A stretch of DNA of 53,411 bases, taken from positions 1-53,411 of the forward strand of contig JAHEGB010000002.1 of assembly GCA_024645175.1 (NCBI GenBank). The letters are read 5' to 3'. The notes under the pieces are model-generated. The model saw nothing but the letters and a program-made list of their open reading frames with translations. It did not search any database and was not told where the DNA came from. How positions within the stretch are numbered: position 1 is the first letter of the stretch; the number at the start of each line of letters is the position of its first letter. Below are positions 18,119 to 26,964 of this stretch, piece by piece. The DNA comes from Microbacteriaceae bacterium. Its GTDB lineage: Bacteria; Actinomycetota; Actinomycetes; Actinomycetales; Microbacteriaceae. The translations under genes and the position numbers were made by a program.

Positions 18119-18769
18119 CTATTCGGTTTCGTTCCACTCGCCGGTGGTCAAATATGAAACCTTTGCGCTGATGTCAACGACGTGATCTGCGAAACGCTCG
18201 TGGTAGCGAGAAGCCAACGTGACGTCTACCGTGAACATCGCGTTTTCTTTCCAGTCGTCGCCAAGAACGACATCAAAAATGTGGCGGTGAAGTTCGTCAA
18301 CTCGAGCGTCTTCTGCCTGAATCTCGCGGGCGAAGTCGACGTCGGTGTTCTTCAAGAGCTCAACGCACTTCTTGGCAAGCTTTACGTCGAGCTCGCCCAT
18401 CTCTTTGAATGTTGCGAGAAGCGGTGCTGGCACGGCCGAACCCGGAAAACGGTAGCGAGCAATCGCTGCGATGTGGCCCGATAGAGCACCCATGCGCTCA
18501 AGCGATGCCGAGATGCGAAGAGCCGAAACCAAAATGCGAAGGTCGCGGGCAACCGGTGACTGCTTGGCCAAAATTCGAATTACAAGTTCATCGAGAGCAA
18601 GGGCCTTATTGCCGGTTTGGTCTGCGATGGCAATGGCCTCGTCGGCAAGAGCCACGTTTGACTCGGTGAATGCCTTGCTGGCCTTTTCGATGATTCGAAC
18701 GGTATCTTCTGCCATTTCGACAAGACGAACCTGAACCTCTTGAAGCTGTGTTTGGAATACTTCGCGCAT
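18119..18769 (-). CDS. phoU: Phosphate signalling protein PhoU
   Basis: A 216-residue all-helical protein with two PhoU repeats. It starts MREVFQTQLQEVQVRLVEMA, the usual PhoU N-terminus; the metal-binding E/DxxxD motifs are visible as DEAIAIADQTGNKALALDE and later EDARVDELHRHIFD. It normally dampens the phosphate sensor kinase when phosphate is plentiful. AAGGG lies upstream of ATG 18769; a longer frame to 18832 lacks support. It is divergent from senX3 across a 147-base control region. Confidence 0.95.
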   Translation of the reverse strand: MREVFQTQLQEVQVRLVEMAEDTVRIIEKASKAFTESNVALADEAIAIADQTGNKALALDELVIRILAKQSPVARDLRILVSALRISASLERMGALSGHIAAIARYRFPGSAVPAPLLATFKEMGELDVKLAKKCVELLKNTDVDFAREIQAEDARVDELHRHIFDVVLGDDWKENAMFTVDVTLASRYHERFADHVVDISAKVSYLTTGEWNETE

Positions 18770-18845
18770 TCGATCGCCCTTCGCTAATCCATCTGTCATG
18801 AACACTCGCATCACTAAGTAAACAATTACCAAACAGACGCAGAAC

Positions 18846-18890
18846 TTTCACCGAATTCCGCCTGTTTACTGCTTCTCAGCCGAGTTTACC
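18846..18890. promoter_or_regulatory. GTTTAC-type repeats in the phoU/senX3 control region
   Basis: TTTCACC (18846), GTTTACT (18864) and GTTTACC (18884) repeat at 18-20 base steps, and GTAAAC (its complement) occurs at 18818. They resemble half-sites of the PHO box seen at 1594, so autoregulation by RegX3 is possible. Spacing is not the canonical 11 bases, hence low confidence. Confidence 0.3.
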
Positions 18891-18904
18891 TGGTTAATTC
18901 CGCC

Positions 18905-18910
18905 TAGTCT
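18905..18910 (+). promoter_or_regulatory. -10 element TAGTCT for senX3
   Basis: TAGTCT lies six bases before the GTG at 18917. An in-frame TGA two codons upstream confirms that the protein cannot start earlier. Confidence 0.55.
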
Positions 18911-18916
18911 TGAGGT

Positions 18917-19945
18917 GTGAACAACGAAAACACGAAGCAGACGGCCGAGGTTGCGGTCGAGGTGCTCGAAGCGCTTGGCACGGCAGCCGTGGTTGTTAAC
19001 GCAGTGAACGTCATGGAGCAGGCGACAACCGTTGCCGAGAATTTCGGACTGCAAAAAGACCGCGCACTCATTGAACTTGAGCTTCTGAATCTCGTCGACT
19101 GGGCTCGCAAATCAAAGTCGAGCAAGACTATTGAAGGCGCTATCAACGTTGGTGGTCGCGCAGCAAAGGTTTGGGTTCAGGCAACCGCCGCACCAATCGG
19201 CAGCGACTCTGTAATTCTGACTTTAGAAGATCGCACCGAGGCTCGACGCCTCGATGAGACCCGTCGCGATTTTGTTGCAAACATTTCACACGAACTAAAG
19301 ACACCAATCGGTGCAATTGGCTTGCTAGCCGAAACTCTGCAAGGCGCAACCGACGATGCCGATGCGGTCATGAAGTTTGCGGCCAGCCTTCAGCGCGAGG
19401 CAAATCGTCTCGGCCACATCGTGCAAGAAATCATCGAGCTGTCTCGCTTGCAGGCAGCGACAGAGGTTAACAACACAATTGAGTTCAACATCGCCGAGTT
19501 AATTTCTGATTCGCTCGATCGAGTGCGAATTGCTGCAGATGCCAAGGGCATGAAAATTGTCAGCGATGCTTCTCAAGAGGTAATCGCGAGCGGCAGTTAT
19601 GAACAGGTTGCAACTGCTGTCACCAACCTTCTCGAAAATGCCATCAACTACAGCGACGCCGGTGGGCAAATCGGAATCGCCCTTCGCAAGACAAATGACA
19701 CTGCCGAAATCGTTGTAACCGATTCTGGTGTTGGCATTGCTCTAGAAGACCAAGCAAGAATCTTTGAACGTTTCTATCGCGTTGACCCTTCACGCTCGCG
19801 CGAGACCGGCGGCACCGGGCTTGGACTCGCCATCGTCAAGCACATCGCGCTAAACCACGGCGGAGATATCTCGGTCTTCTCAAAGCCTGGCCTTGGCTCA
19901 ACCTTCACCCTTTCGCTGCCCCTCAAGAGAGAGAACAACGAATAA
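18917..19945 (+). CDS. senX3: Sensor histidine kinase SenX3-like, without membrane segments
   Basis: A 342-residue kinase. A PAS-like region fills residues ~10-105; HisKA begins at about 115 with the phospho-acceptor His in FVANISHELKTPIGAIG; the ATPase domain has LLENAINYSD (N box), VVTDSGVGI (G1) and GGTGLGLAIVKHIA (G2). It pairs with the regulator two bases downstream and is divergent from phoU, so it should control the phosphate-starvation response. Mycobacterial SenX3 has N-terminal membrane helices; none is present here, and an in-frame stop just upstream of GTG 18917 excludes a missed extension. It should therefore be cytosolic. Confidence 0.92.
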   Translation: MNNENTKQTAEVAVEVLEALGTAAVVVNAVNVMEQATTVAENFGLQKDRALIELELLNLVDWARKSKSSKTIEGAINVGGRAAKVWVQATAAPIGSDSVILTLEDRTEARRLDETRRDFVANISHELKTPIGAIGLLAETLQGATDDADAVMKFAASLQREANRLGHIVQEIIELSRLQAATEVNNTIEFNIAELISDSLDRVRIAADAKGMKIVSDASQEVIASGSYEQVATAVTNLLENAINYSDAGGQIGIALRKTNDTAEIVVTDSGVGIALEDQARIFERFYRVDPSRSRETGGTGLGLAIVKHIALNHGGDISVFSKPGLGSTFTLSLPLKRENNE

Positions 19946-19947
19946 CC

Positions 19948-20628
19948 ATGACAAAGATCCTTGTAGTTGAAGACGAGCAAGGCCTTCGCGAACCATTGGT
20001 TTACCGCCTGAAGAAAGAGGGCTACGAGGTTTGCGAGGCCGCCGATGGCGACGAGGCCATCCGTGAATTCAAGGCGCAGAACCCTGATTTGATTCTGCTC
20101 GACCTCATGTTGCCTAAGCGAAGCGGCAATGATGTTTGCCAAATCATCCGACAGACTTCGAACGTTCGCATCATCATGCTCACAGCCAAAGACAGCCCGA
20201 TTGACAAGGTTGTTGGTCTCGAGATTGGTGCCGACGACTACGTCACCAAGCCTTATGAGACGCCTGAGCTTTTTGCGCGAATCAAAGCAGTGCTTCGTCG
20301 AGGTGTTGAGCCACAGGTTGAGATCGGCAACGTTCTCGAAGCTGGCGGTGTGCGCATGGATGTCGAGCGTCATGAAGTTGAAGTTGATGGTCAGCGCGTG
20401 CAGATGCCGCTAAAAGAGTTTGAGCTACTCGAACTGCTGCTTGAAAACGTGAACCGCGTTTTGACTCGTGGGCAGATCATCGATCGCGTGTGGGGCAGTG
20501 ACTATTTCGGAGACACCAAGACGCTCGATGTGCACGTGAAGCGCATCCGCTCAAAAATTGAGGCTGACCCAGCTCGACCAAAACACTTGGTCACCGTGCG
20601 CGGTCTCGGGTACAAATTCGAGGCTTAA
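19948..20628 (+). CDS. regX3: Response regulator RegX3-like
   Basis: A 226-residue OmpR-class regulator. The receiver has the acidic pair (VVEDEQG), the phospho-acceptor Asp in LILLDLMLPKRSG near residue 52, MLTAKD and the Lys in DDYVTKPYETPEL. The winged helix covers ~130-224 (LKEFELLELLLENVNRVLTR, LDVHVKRIRSKIE, VRGLGYKFEA). It is predicted to activate phosphate-acquisition genes, possibly including pit. Its stop codon lies inside the first unit of the following palindromic repeat. Confidence 0.95.
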   Translation: MTKILVVEDEQGLREPLVYRLKKEGYEVCEAADGDEAIREFKAQNPDLILLDLMLPKRSGNDVCQIIRQTSNVRIIMLTAKDSPIDKVVGLEIGADDYVTKPYETPELFARIKAVLRRGVEPQVEIGNVLEAGGVRMDVERHEVEVDGQRVQMPLKEFELLELLLENVNRVLTRGQIIDRVWGSDYFGDTKTLDVHVKRIRSKIEADPARPKHLVTVRGLGYKFEA

Positions 20629-20724
20629 GCCTCGAATTAATATGCGCTGCGAAGCTTAGGCTTCGAATTAATAGGCGCTGCGAGGCTTAAGCCTCGAATT
20701 AGGGTGCGCTGCGAAACTTAAGGC
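20620..20724. repeat. Tandem 31-base palindromic repeat between regX3 and lpqE-like
   Basis: Three full units (20620-20650, 20651-20681, 20682-20712) and a partial fourth. Each has a hairpin core: CGAGGCTTAAGCCTCG in units 1 and 3, CGAAGCTTAGGCTTCG in unit 2, followed by AATTA and GCGCTGC. The stem change G to A in unit 2 is matched by C to T on the other arm, so pairing is kept. The array starts over the regX3 stop and ends over the stop of the convergent gene. It may act as a transcript end or mRNA stabiliser. Confidence 0.9.
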
Positions 20725-21212
20725 TTTGGCTCAGCAGTCGGTGCAATTGCGCCGAGGCTGTTTACCAAAGGTGCGTACTGCTCGAAGGTTCCGTCTAGAA
20801 CAGGCACAGTGCTTTCGACTGTGTGTTCTGATCCGTGCTTGAAAGTTACGTCAGCAAGTGAACCAGCCTGTGCGGTTAGTCCGCTTAGCGGAAGCGCGTT
20901 TTTGCCATTGAAGCCAATGTCAAGCTTCTCGCCCTTGGCCAAGTTCAAAACGTATGACTGACCGGCAACCTGCATCTCGAAAGAAGAGTCTTCGTCGCCA
21001 GTGTTGATGAAGCTACCGAAGAGTGCAGTCTGACCAGTCGGTGCAACCAAAATGAAAATGTTGCGAGCCGCGATTGGTCCGAAGTTAGCGCTGGTGCCAT
21101 CGCCAGGAGTGTAGACCTCCATGGTGGCAATAGGGCTCATGAAGGTGCAACCGGTGGTGCCCAACAAGACTCCGGCCGCTACTGCGACCGCTGCAAACTT
21201 ACGATTTAGCAA
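20718..21212 (-). CDS. lpqE: LpqE-like lipoprotein
   Basis: A 164-residue exported lipoprotein. The N-terminus ([18 protein letters not shown] then TTGC) is a signal peptide ending in a lipobox-like Cys at about residue 21. The mature part is a beta-rich domain with [15 protein letters not shown] and [10 protein letters not shown], like actinobacterial LpqE proteins. In Mycobacterium tuberculosis lpqE also lies divergent from carD, which supports the name. Function is unknown; a PCuAC-like fold is possible but no His/Met copper motif is evident. I chose TTG 21212 because GGGAGAGAA lies just upstream. Confidence 0.75.
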   Translation of the reverse strand: MLNRKFAAVAVAAGVLLGTTGCTFMSPIATMEVYTPGDGTSANFGPIAARNIFILVAPTGQTALFGSFINTGDEDSSFEMQVAGQSYVLNLAKGEKLDIGFNGKNALPLSGLTAQAGSLADVTFKHGSEHTVESTVPVLDGTFEQYAPLVNSLGAIAPTAEPKP

Positions 21213-21252
21213 TTGTTCTCTCCCGAGGTGAGGTGATGAGCCCAGTTTACCC

Positions 21253-21281
21253 TTGGAATAAGGGCTCATCCGTGGTAAAAT
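21253..21281 (+). promoter_or_regulatory. Promoter of the carD operon
   Basis: TTGGAA (21253-21258) and TAAAAT (21276-21281) are spaced by 17 bases, the best housekeeping-type promoter in the window. Transcription would start near 21288, giving a leader of about 20 bases. Confidence 0.7.
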
Positions 21282-21307
21282 CGTGGTTTCGAAGGGAATT
21301 CCTCCAC

Positions 21308-21796
21308 ATGAACATTGAAGTCGGCGAAACTCTCGTTTATCCGCACCACGGTGCAGCAAAAATCGTAAAGATCGAAAACCGCGAATTTGCAGGCGAGAAG
21401 CAAAAGCACCTTCAGCTCAAAGTCACCCAGGGCGATCTGCTCATCTGGGTGCCATTCTCAAAGATTGATGCCGTAGGCATCCGTGCTGTTATCGACAACA
21501 AGGGCGTCAAGAAGGTCATCGAGATTCTTCAGGCCGAATTCGTCGAAGAGCCAACCAACTGGTCACGCCGCTACAAGGCAAACCTAGAGAAGCTTCAGTC
21601 TGGCGACGTAAACAAGAATGCCGAGGTTGTTCGCGACCTATGGCGCCGCGACCAAGACCGCGGCCTATCAGCCGGCGAGAAGCGCATGTTGGCTAAGGCC
21701 CGCCAGATTCTAATCTCGGAGCTCGCTCTCGCAAAGAAGTTTGACGAAGAAAAGGCCGGAGCCTTTCTAGACACCCAGCTGGCAGGCAAGAAGTAG
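21308..21796 (+). CDS. carD: RNA polymerase-binding transcription factor CarD
   Basis: A 162-residue global regulator that binds the beta subunit of RNA polymerase and stabilises open promoter complexes, especially at rRNA genes. The N-terminal Tudor-like domain starts [19 protein letters not shown]; the basic helical DNA-binding part includes [17 protein letters not shown] and [22 protein letters not shown] with the conserved Trp that wedges at the -10 edge. ATG 21308 matches the family start. It leads a tightly packed operon with ispDF (four-base gap). Confidence 0.96.
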   Translation: MNIEVGETLVYPHHGAAKIVKIENREFAGEKQKHLQLKVTQGDLLIWVPFSKIDAVGIRAVIDNKGVKKVIEILQAEFVEEPTNWSRRYKANLEKLQSGDVNKNAEVVRDLWRRDQDRGLSAGEKRMLAKARQILISELALAKKFDEEKAGAFLDTQLAGKK

Positions 21797-21800
21797 CCAA

Positions 21801-22973
21801 ATGACCAGACGCGATCTAGCGGTGATCGTTGTCGCTGCTGGTCGCGGTGAGCGATTGAAGGCGTCAGCGCCTAAGGCCTTTGTTGAAATCAATGGCCGCA
21901 CCATTCTCGAACATTCACTTTCACCTTTGTCGGCGCTTGCCGAATTGTCGCAGGTTGTCATTGCGGCACCGTCATCGCATCTTGCCGAAGCAACCGAAAT
22001 CGCTAACGCTGTTTTAAACACGGATGCGACTCTCGACGTTGTCGTCGGTGGCGACACCCGTCAGCAGTCAATCGCTAACGCGCTCGCGGTGGTTGCCGAT
22101 GGCGTCGAAATAGTTTTGGTGCACGATGCGGCTCGCGCCTTTGCATCGACCGCACTCTTTGAGCGAGTTGCCGAGGCTGTTCGCTCAACCAACTCCTCTG
22201 TGATTCCTGCACTCGAAATCGCAGACACCATCAAGCGCGTTTCTGGCAAAGACGTTCTCGAAACCGTTGATCGCTCTTCACTACGCAGCGCGCAAACTCC
22301 TCAGGGTTTTGTCGCAGCCGACCTAAAGCGCGCCTATGCAAATGCGAGCGACGATTTCACCGACGACGCAGCGCTAATGCAGTCGCAGGGCAAGAAGGTT
22401 GCATTCGTTGCCGGAGAGGCCGAGGCAGCCAAGATCACAACTCCCGAAGACCTAGTCGGAGTGCTCTCGCGCCTGAACGCCGCCGGCCGCACCGGAATCG
22501 GCGTCGACGTGCACCGCTTCTCGGCAGACGCCACGAAGAAGCTCTTTCTGGGAACAATCGAATGGCCTGGCGTGCCTGGCCTAGAGGGCCACAGCGACGG
22601 CGACGCCGTTTCGCACGCAGTCGTTGATGCCTTGCTGTCGGCTGCCGGCCTCGGCGACATTGGCAGCAATTTCGGCGTTGACCGCCCAGAGTTTGCTGGC
22701 GCAAACGGCAGCGTCTTCTTAACCGAAACCGTTCGCATGGTTCGTGCTGCCGGCTTCGAAATCGTGAATGCCTCTGTTCAGATCATCGGCAACCGACCAA
22801 AGGTTTCGACAAAGCGCACCGAAGCAGAAGCAGCGCTGACCAAAATAATCGGAGCACCGGTGACTCTCGGTGCAACCACAACCGACGGTTTGGGTTTCTT
22901 GGGCAACGACGAGGGTGTCGCGGCAGTGGCATCCGTGTTGATTATTAAGCCCGAAGATAGGCTGGCCTCGTGA
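21801..22973 (+). CDS. ispDF: Bifunctional IspD-IspF enzyme of the MEP isoprenoid pathway
   Basis: A 390-residue fusion. Residues ~1-225 are IspD (CTP transfer to methylerythritol phosphate): VVAAGRGERLKASAPKAF is the nucleotide-binding start, with VHDAARAF and AQTPQGF following. Residues ~232-388 are IspF (cyclodiphosphate synthase): GIGVDVHRF holds the zinc Asp and His, GHSDGDAVSHAVVDALL and GLGDIGSNF complete the site. Together they catalyse the third and fifth steps of the pathway. In mycobacteria these are separate adjacent genes. The stop overlaps the cysS GTG by four bases. Confidence 0.96.
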   Translation: MTRRDLAVIVVAAGRGERLKASAPKAFVEINGRTILEHSLSPLSALAELSQVVIAAPSSHLAEATEIANAVLNTDATLDVVVGGDTRQQSIANALAVVADGVEIVLVHDAARAFASTALFERVAEAVRSTNSSVIPALEIADTIKRVSGKDVLETVDRSSLRSAQTPQGFVAADLKRAYANASDDFTDDAALMQSQGKKVAFVAGEAEAAKITTPEDLVGVLSRLNAAGRTGIGVDVHRFSADATKKLFLGTIEWPGVPGLEGHSDGDAVSHAVVDALLSAAGLGDIGSNFGVDRPEFAGANGSVFLTETVRMVRAAGFEIVNASVQIIGNRPKVSTKRTEAEAALTKIIGAPVTLGATTTDGLGFLGNDEGVAAVASVLIIKPEDRLAS

Positions 22974-24427
22974 ACGCGCGTGCTGGGCTGAGTCTTTATG
23001 ACTCAAAGCGCCAAGAGAAATTGCCATTCAGGCCAATCGTTGATGGCGAAGTAAAACTTTATGTTTGTGGCCCGACCGTGCAGAGCGCTCCGCACGCCGG
23101 TCACCTGAGAAGCGCTCTGGTTTATGACCTCATGGTCAACTGGTTCACCGCGCTCGGATACAAAACCACACTGGTGCGAAACGTCACAGACATCGACGAC
23201 AAGATTCTCGATAACGCAAAACAGCAGTCAATCGACTGGCAAGTTTTAGCGAAAAACGAAGAGGCAAAATTTGCGGCGGCCTATTCGCAAGTCGGCATTG
23301 CAAAGGCAACAATCGAGCCACACGCCACCGAGCATATCGAAGGCATGCAGCGAATCATTTCGCTTTTGATCGAGCGCGGTCACGCATATCACGCGACCGA
23401 TGGCTCAGCGAATGTCTACTTTGCGACCAGCAGCTGGCCGGCCTACGGCGAGCTGACAAACCAGAAACTTGACGACATGGATGCCAGCGAAGAAACCGCA
23501 GCTGGCAAGCGCGCTCCACATGACTTCGCTCTCTGGAAGGCAGCTAAGGCTGGCGAGCCAGAGACCGCCGCTTGGCAGTCACCGTGGGGAGTGGGCCGCC
23601 CAGGCTGGCACATCGAGTGCAGTGCAATGTCGACAGAGGCTCTTGGCGAGCACTTTGACATTCACGGCGGCGGGCTCGACCTGAGGTTTCCGCACCACGA
23701 AAACGAACTGGCTCAATCACGCGCAGCCGGTTTCGATTACGCGAACTACTGGGTGCACAACGGCCTGGTGAACGCGAACGGAACCAAGATGTCGAAGTCG
23801 CTCGGCAACTTCGTGTCAGCTGCAGACCTCTTTGAGCAAGACCCTCGCGGGCTTGCAATTCGCTACTACCTGCTAACCGCAAACTATCGAGCGAACCTCG
23901 AATATCACGACGGTGTCTTGGCAGAAGCGAAGGCGAACATCCGTTCAATTGAAAGTTTCGTTAAGCGTGCCCTCTCGCTCATTGCACCAACGCTCGACTC
24001 TGCTTCTGGTTATTTGCTGGGCGAATTCGACTTCGATCTTCTGCCAGCAGATTTTGTTGCCGCTATGAATGACGATCTAAACGTTCCGGCAGCGCTTGCG
24101 ATTTTGCACGAGACCCTTCGCGCCGGAAACACCGCGGTCGACTCAGGTGACCTTGCATCTGCAACCGAGCACCTGAACGCAGCCATCATGATAAGCAAGG
24201 TTCTCAAGGTTTATCCGTTTGACGTGACTGCATCTGGCGAAGACATGTGGCCAGTTGCAGAAGTATCTGAAGAACTTAGAAACAAAATCGAGCAGCTAGT
24301 AGCTGAACGTCTTGCTGCAAAGGCCGCAAAAGATTTCGCACGGGCAGATGCCATTCGCGAAGAACTGACAAACTTAGGAGTCACACTCGAAGACTCCGCA
24401 GACAAAACCAATTGGAGCGTTAACTAA
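22970..24427 (+). CDS. cysS: Cysteinyl-tRNA synthetase
   Basis: A 485-residue class I aminoacyl-tRNA synthetase. The HIGH-equivalent is PHAGHLRSAL near residue 43, the zinc and cysteine-binding site includes the Cys of YVCGPTVQ, GWHIECSAMS and FPHHENELAQS, and the KMSKS loop is TKMSKSLGNFVS. The C-terminal DALR domain and a short helical tail follow. It is not the MshC variant, which lacks the same tRNA-binding end. GTG start, overlapping ispDF by four bases; its stop overlaps the rlmB ATG (TAATG). Confidence 0.97.
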   Translation: MNARAGLSLYDSKRQEKLPFRPIVDGEVKLYVCGPTVQSAPHAGHLRSALVYDLMVNWFTALGYKTTLVRNVTDIDDKILDNAKQQSIDWQVLAKNEEAKFAAAYSQVGIAKATIEPHATEHIEGMQRIISLLIERGHAYHATDGSANVYFATSSWPAYGELTNQKLDDMDASEETAAGKRAPHDFALWKAAKAGEPETAAWQSPWGVGRPGWHIECSAMSTEALGEHFDIHGGGLDLRFPHHENELAQSRAAGFDYANYWVHNGLVNANGTKMSKSLGNFVSAADLFEQDPRGLAIRYYLLTANYRANLEYHDGVLAEAKANIRSIESFVKRALSLIAPTLDSASGYLLGEFDFDLLPADFVAAMNDDLNVPAALAILHETLRAGNTAVDSGDLASATEHLNAAIMISKVLKVYPFDVTASGEDMWPVAEVSEELRNKIEQLVAERLAAKAAKDFARADAIREELTNLGVTLEDSADKTNWSVN

Positions 24428-25614
24428 TGGCAAAACCAGCACGTCCCGGAGCCGCTAAGGGCAAGAAGGCCGCAACCGTAGGCAGCGGTGGCTATGGCAA
24501 GAAGAAGCTAGCCGGCAAGGGCCCAACTCCTAAGGCTGAAGACCGCAAGAACCACAAGGCCTTCAAGATGAAGCAGGCCGCTGAGCGCAAGGCAAAGGCA
24601 CTTGGCATCAAGACCGTTGGCAAGGGCGCTGGCAATTCAAAGACCGCTCGCGAGTTTGCTGAGTCGATCAAGTCACCTGGCGCTAAGGCCGCCGCCGCTG
24701 GAGGCAAGGCAACCGCTCGCACCACAGGCCGTGGCACTCGCGTTGCCGCTGGCAAGTCTGTTCGCGACGGTTCGCGTCGCGGTGAATTCTTGGCACCATC
24801 AGCTCGCACCGCTGGTTCTGCTGGAGCCGCTCGTCGCTCGGGCGATCGCGTTGCCAAGGCTGCCGATGCAGCAGAAGTTCTTTCAGGCCGCAACTCAGTG
24901 CTCGAAGCTCTTCGCGCCAAGGTTCCGTCAAACGCACTCTTCATTGCGACTCGAATCGAAATGGATGACCGCGTAAAAGAAGCTCTAAAGATTGCCGCCG
25001 CTCGCGGAATCGCAATCAACGAAGTTACTCGCCCAGAGATCGACCGCATGACCGGTTATGACTCAGTGCACCAGGGAATCGCACTTCAGGTTCCGCCATA
25101 CAAGTACCAGCACCCAATGGAGATGCTCGACACAATTTTGTCGCGCGGTCAAAACCCACTGATCGTTGCACTCGATGGCATCACTGACCCGCGCAACCTC
25201 GGAGCAATCATTCGTTCGGTAGCAGCGTTCGGTGGTCAGGGAGTCATCGTTCCGCAGCGTCGTTCTACCGGTGTTACAGCTTCAGCGTGGAAGACATCTG
25301 CTGGTGCGGCTGCTCGTGTTCCGGTTGCACTTGCTGCGAACCTGAACGCCACTCTGAAAGATCTAAAGAAGCGCGGATGTTTCATCATTGGTCTCGATGG
25401 TGATGGCGACATGCAGATGCACGACTTCAAACTCGGCACCGAGCCACTCGTGTTGGTTATCGGCAGCGAAGGCAAGGGTCTGTCGCGTTTGGTTCAAGAG
25501 AACTGTGACGCAATCGCTTCGATTTCGATCAACTCTGCAACCGAGTCACTAAACGCCGGAATCGCAGCTTCGGTTGCGCTTTACGAAGTAAGCAAGCGCC
25601 GTCTCGAGAAGTAA
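24427..25614 (+). CDS. rlmB: 23S rRNA (guanosine-2'-O)-methyltransferase RlmB with a long basic N-terminus
   Basis: A 395-residue SPOUT/TrmH enzyme that methylates the ribose of G2251 in 23S rRNA. The conserved part begins at about residue 152 (SGRNSVLEALRAK), with YDSVHQGIALQVPPY, then the knotted SAM domain: VALDGITDPRNLGAIIRS, LVIGSEGKGLSRLV and ISINSATESLNAGIAASV. The first ~150 residues are almost entirely Lys, Arg, Ala and Gly and presumably disordered RNA-binding; about 60-70 residues is more usual in relatives. Co-translated with cysS. Confidence 0.94.
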   Translation: MAKPARPGAAKGKKAATVGSGGYGKKKLAGKGPTPKAEDRKNHKAFKMKQAAERKAKALGIKTVGKGAGNSKTAREFAESIKSPGAKAAAAGGKATARTTGRGTRVAAGKSVRDGSRRGEFLAPSARTAGSAGAARRSGDRVAKAADAAEVLSGRNSVLEALRAKVPSNALFIATRIEMDDRVKEALKIAAARGIAINEVTRPEIDRMTGYDSVHQGIALQVPPYKYQHPMEMLDTILSRGQNPLIVALDGITDPRNLGAIIRSVAAFGGQGVIVPQRRSTGVTASAWKTSAGAAARVPVALAANLNATLKDLKKRGCFIIGLDGDGDMQMHDFKLGTEPLVLVIGSEGKGLSRLVQENCDAIASISINSATESLNAGIAASVALYEVSKRRLEK

Positions 25615-25649
25615 CACGCGTTAGCAAAGCTGGCTAAGCGCCGGCCTAG

Positions 25650-26957
25650 CTAAACCAGGTCGCGCCAGTCGGTTTCTTCGTCGTCAACCGCGATGATCAT
25701 GCCAGTCGGCACGGCCTCTGGCAGGGTAATGCTGCCGCTGGTTGGCGCTAAGTAGGCCTCTTCGTCGCGCCTGAACGCCAAAACGTTGCTCACGTAGCTC
25801 TGCACGGCTTCAAGCAGCGGAATGCCGCGACCCTCGTTCTCGGCCTTATACCAGCGGTGTTCTAGCACCTGGTGAAAGATCTCGGCAGGTTCGAGTTTGC
25901 CGCGCATCTCAACTGGAATCGCGTTTACCACTGGCTCATAAACCTTGCTCATCCATTCGTGGGCAAGCACTTCCTCGTCGGCACCCGGGCGGGCGTGCTT
26001 CAGTTTGTATTCGTCAATCGAGTTGAGCAGGCGTCGCGCCTGGTTCTCTTCGACGTCTAATCCGGTTAGTTGCAGAAGACGACGCGCGTGGTGTCCAGCG
26101 TCAACAACCTTCGGCTGAATGCGAACTTTGTTGCCGTCTTGCTCTGTCAAAATCGTGAGTTCACCGATGTCGAAACCAAGTTCATTCAGTTGCTGAACTC
26201 GACGTGAAATCTTCCAGCGCTCATTCGATTCAAAAATCTCAGCTCCGGTGAGCGACTTCCAGAGTTCGTGATATTGCTTCACGATTCGTTTAGAAATTTC
26301 AACCGGATCGATTCCGGCGTGAGCATTTCCGCTCGCAATCAAATCCATGAGTTCGCCAGCAATGTTGATGCGTGCGATTTCTAGATCGTTCTCACGCTGA
26401 CCAGCAGACAGACCTGCTTCATAAAGTTGACCAGTTTCTGCGTCAACGAGATATGCCGCGAACGAACCGGCGTCGCGACGAAAGAGTGTGTTCGATAGCG
26501 AAACGTCGCCCCAGAAAAAACCGGTGATGTGAAGTCGAACCAACAAAAGAGCAAGTGCGTCAACCAAGCGCTTTGCCGTTTCGAGTCGAAGACCCTGCGA
26601 CCACATGGCTCGATAGGGCAGCGAGAACTTAAGGTGACGTGTGATCAACGTTGCCATCAGCGGTTCACCGTTTGCGTCTTTGCGATTGCTGACAACGGCA
26701 AATGGTTCAACGCAAGGAACCGCTAGTTTGTTGAGGCTCTTGAGCATTTCGTATTCACGACGAGCCAGCTCGGGCAACGTTTCTTTGATGGCGATTACAT
26801 AATCACCGAGATGGGCAAAGCGCACGATGTGGCGGCTGAGGCCCTTTGGCAGAGCGGCAATGGTCTCGCTCGGCCAGTCTTCTAAAGGCAAATGCCACGG
26901 TAGATCCAGCAGTGCTGGCTCTACCGTGGCAGCCGTTATGTCTAGAGATGAACTCAA
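25650..26957 (-). CDS. DUF4032 protein with a kinase-like fold
   Basis: A 435-residue actinobacterial protein. Residues ~45-215 resemble a lipopolysaccharide-kinase/RIO-like fold: YVIAIKETLPELARREYEML supplies the Lys and Glu, GFFWGDVSLSNTLFRRD the catalytic-loop Asp and Asn, and YLVDAETGQL a DFG-equivalent Asp. The C-terminal ~200 residues are DUF4032 (WKISRRVQQLNELGFDIGE, WMSKVYEPVVNAIP). A phosphotransferase role is plausible but the substrate is unknown. The start is TTG, seven bases after the stop of the UgpC-type ATPase, so both are probably co-transcribed. Confidence 0.85.
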   Translation of the reverse strand: MSSSLDITAATVEPALLDLPWHLPLEDWPSETIAALPKGLSRHIVRFAHLGDYVIAIKETLPELARREYEMLKSLNKLAVPCVEPFAVVSNRKDANGEPLMATLITRHLKFSLPYRAMWSQGLRLETAKRLVDALALLLVRLHITGFFWGDVSLSNTLFRRDAGSFAAYLVDAETGQLYEAGLSAGQRENDLEIARINIAGELMDLIASGNAHAGIDPVEISKRIVKQYHELWKSLTGAEIFESNERWKISRRVQQLNELGFDIGELTILTEQDGNKVRIQPKVVDAGHHARRLLQLTGLDVEENQARRLLNSIDEYKLKHARPGADEEVLAHEWMSKVYEPVVNAIPVEMRGKLEPAEIFHQVLEHRWYKAENEGRGIPLLEAVQSYVSNVLAFRRDEEAYLAPTSGSITLPEAVPTGMIIAVDDEETDWRDLV

Positions 26958-26964
26958 GAGCTAA

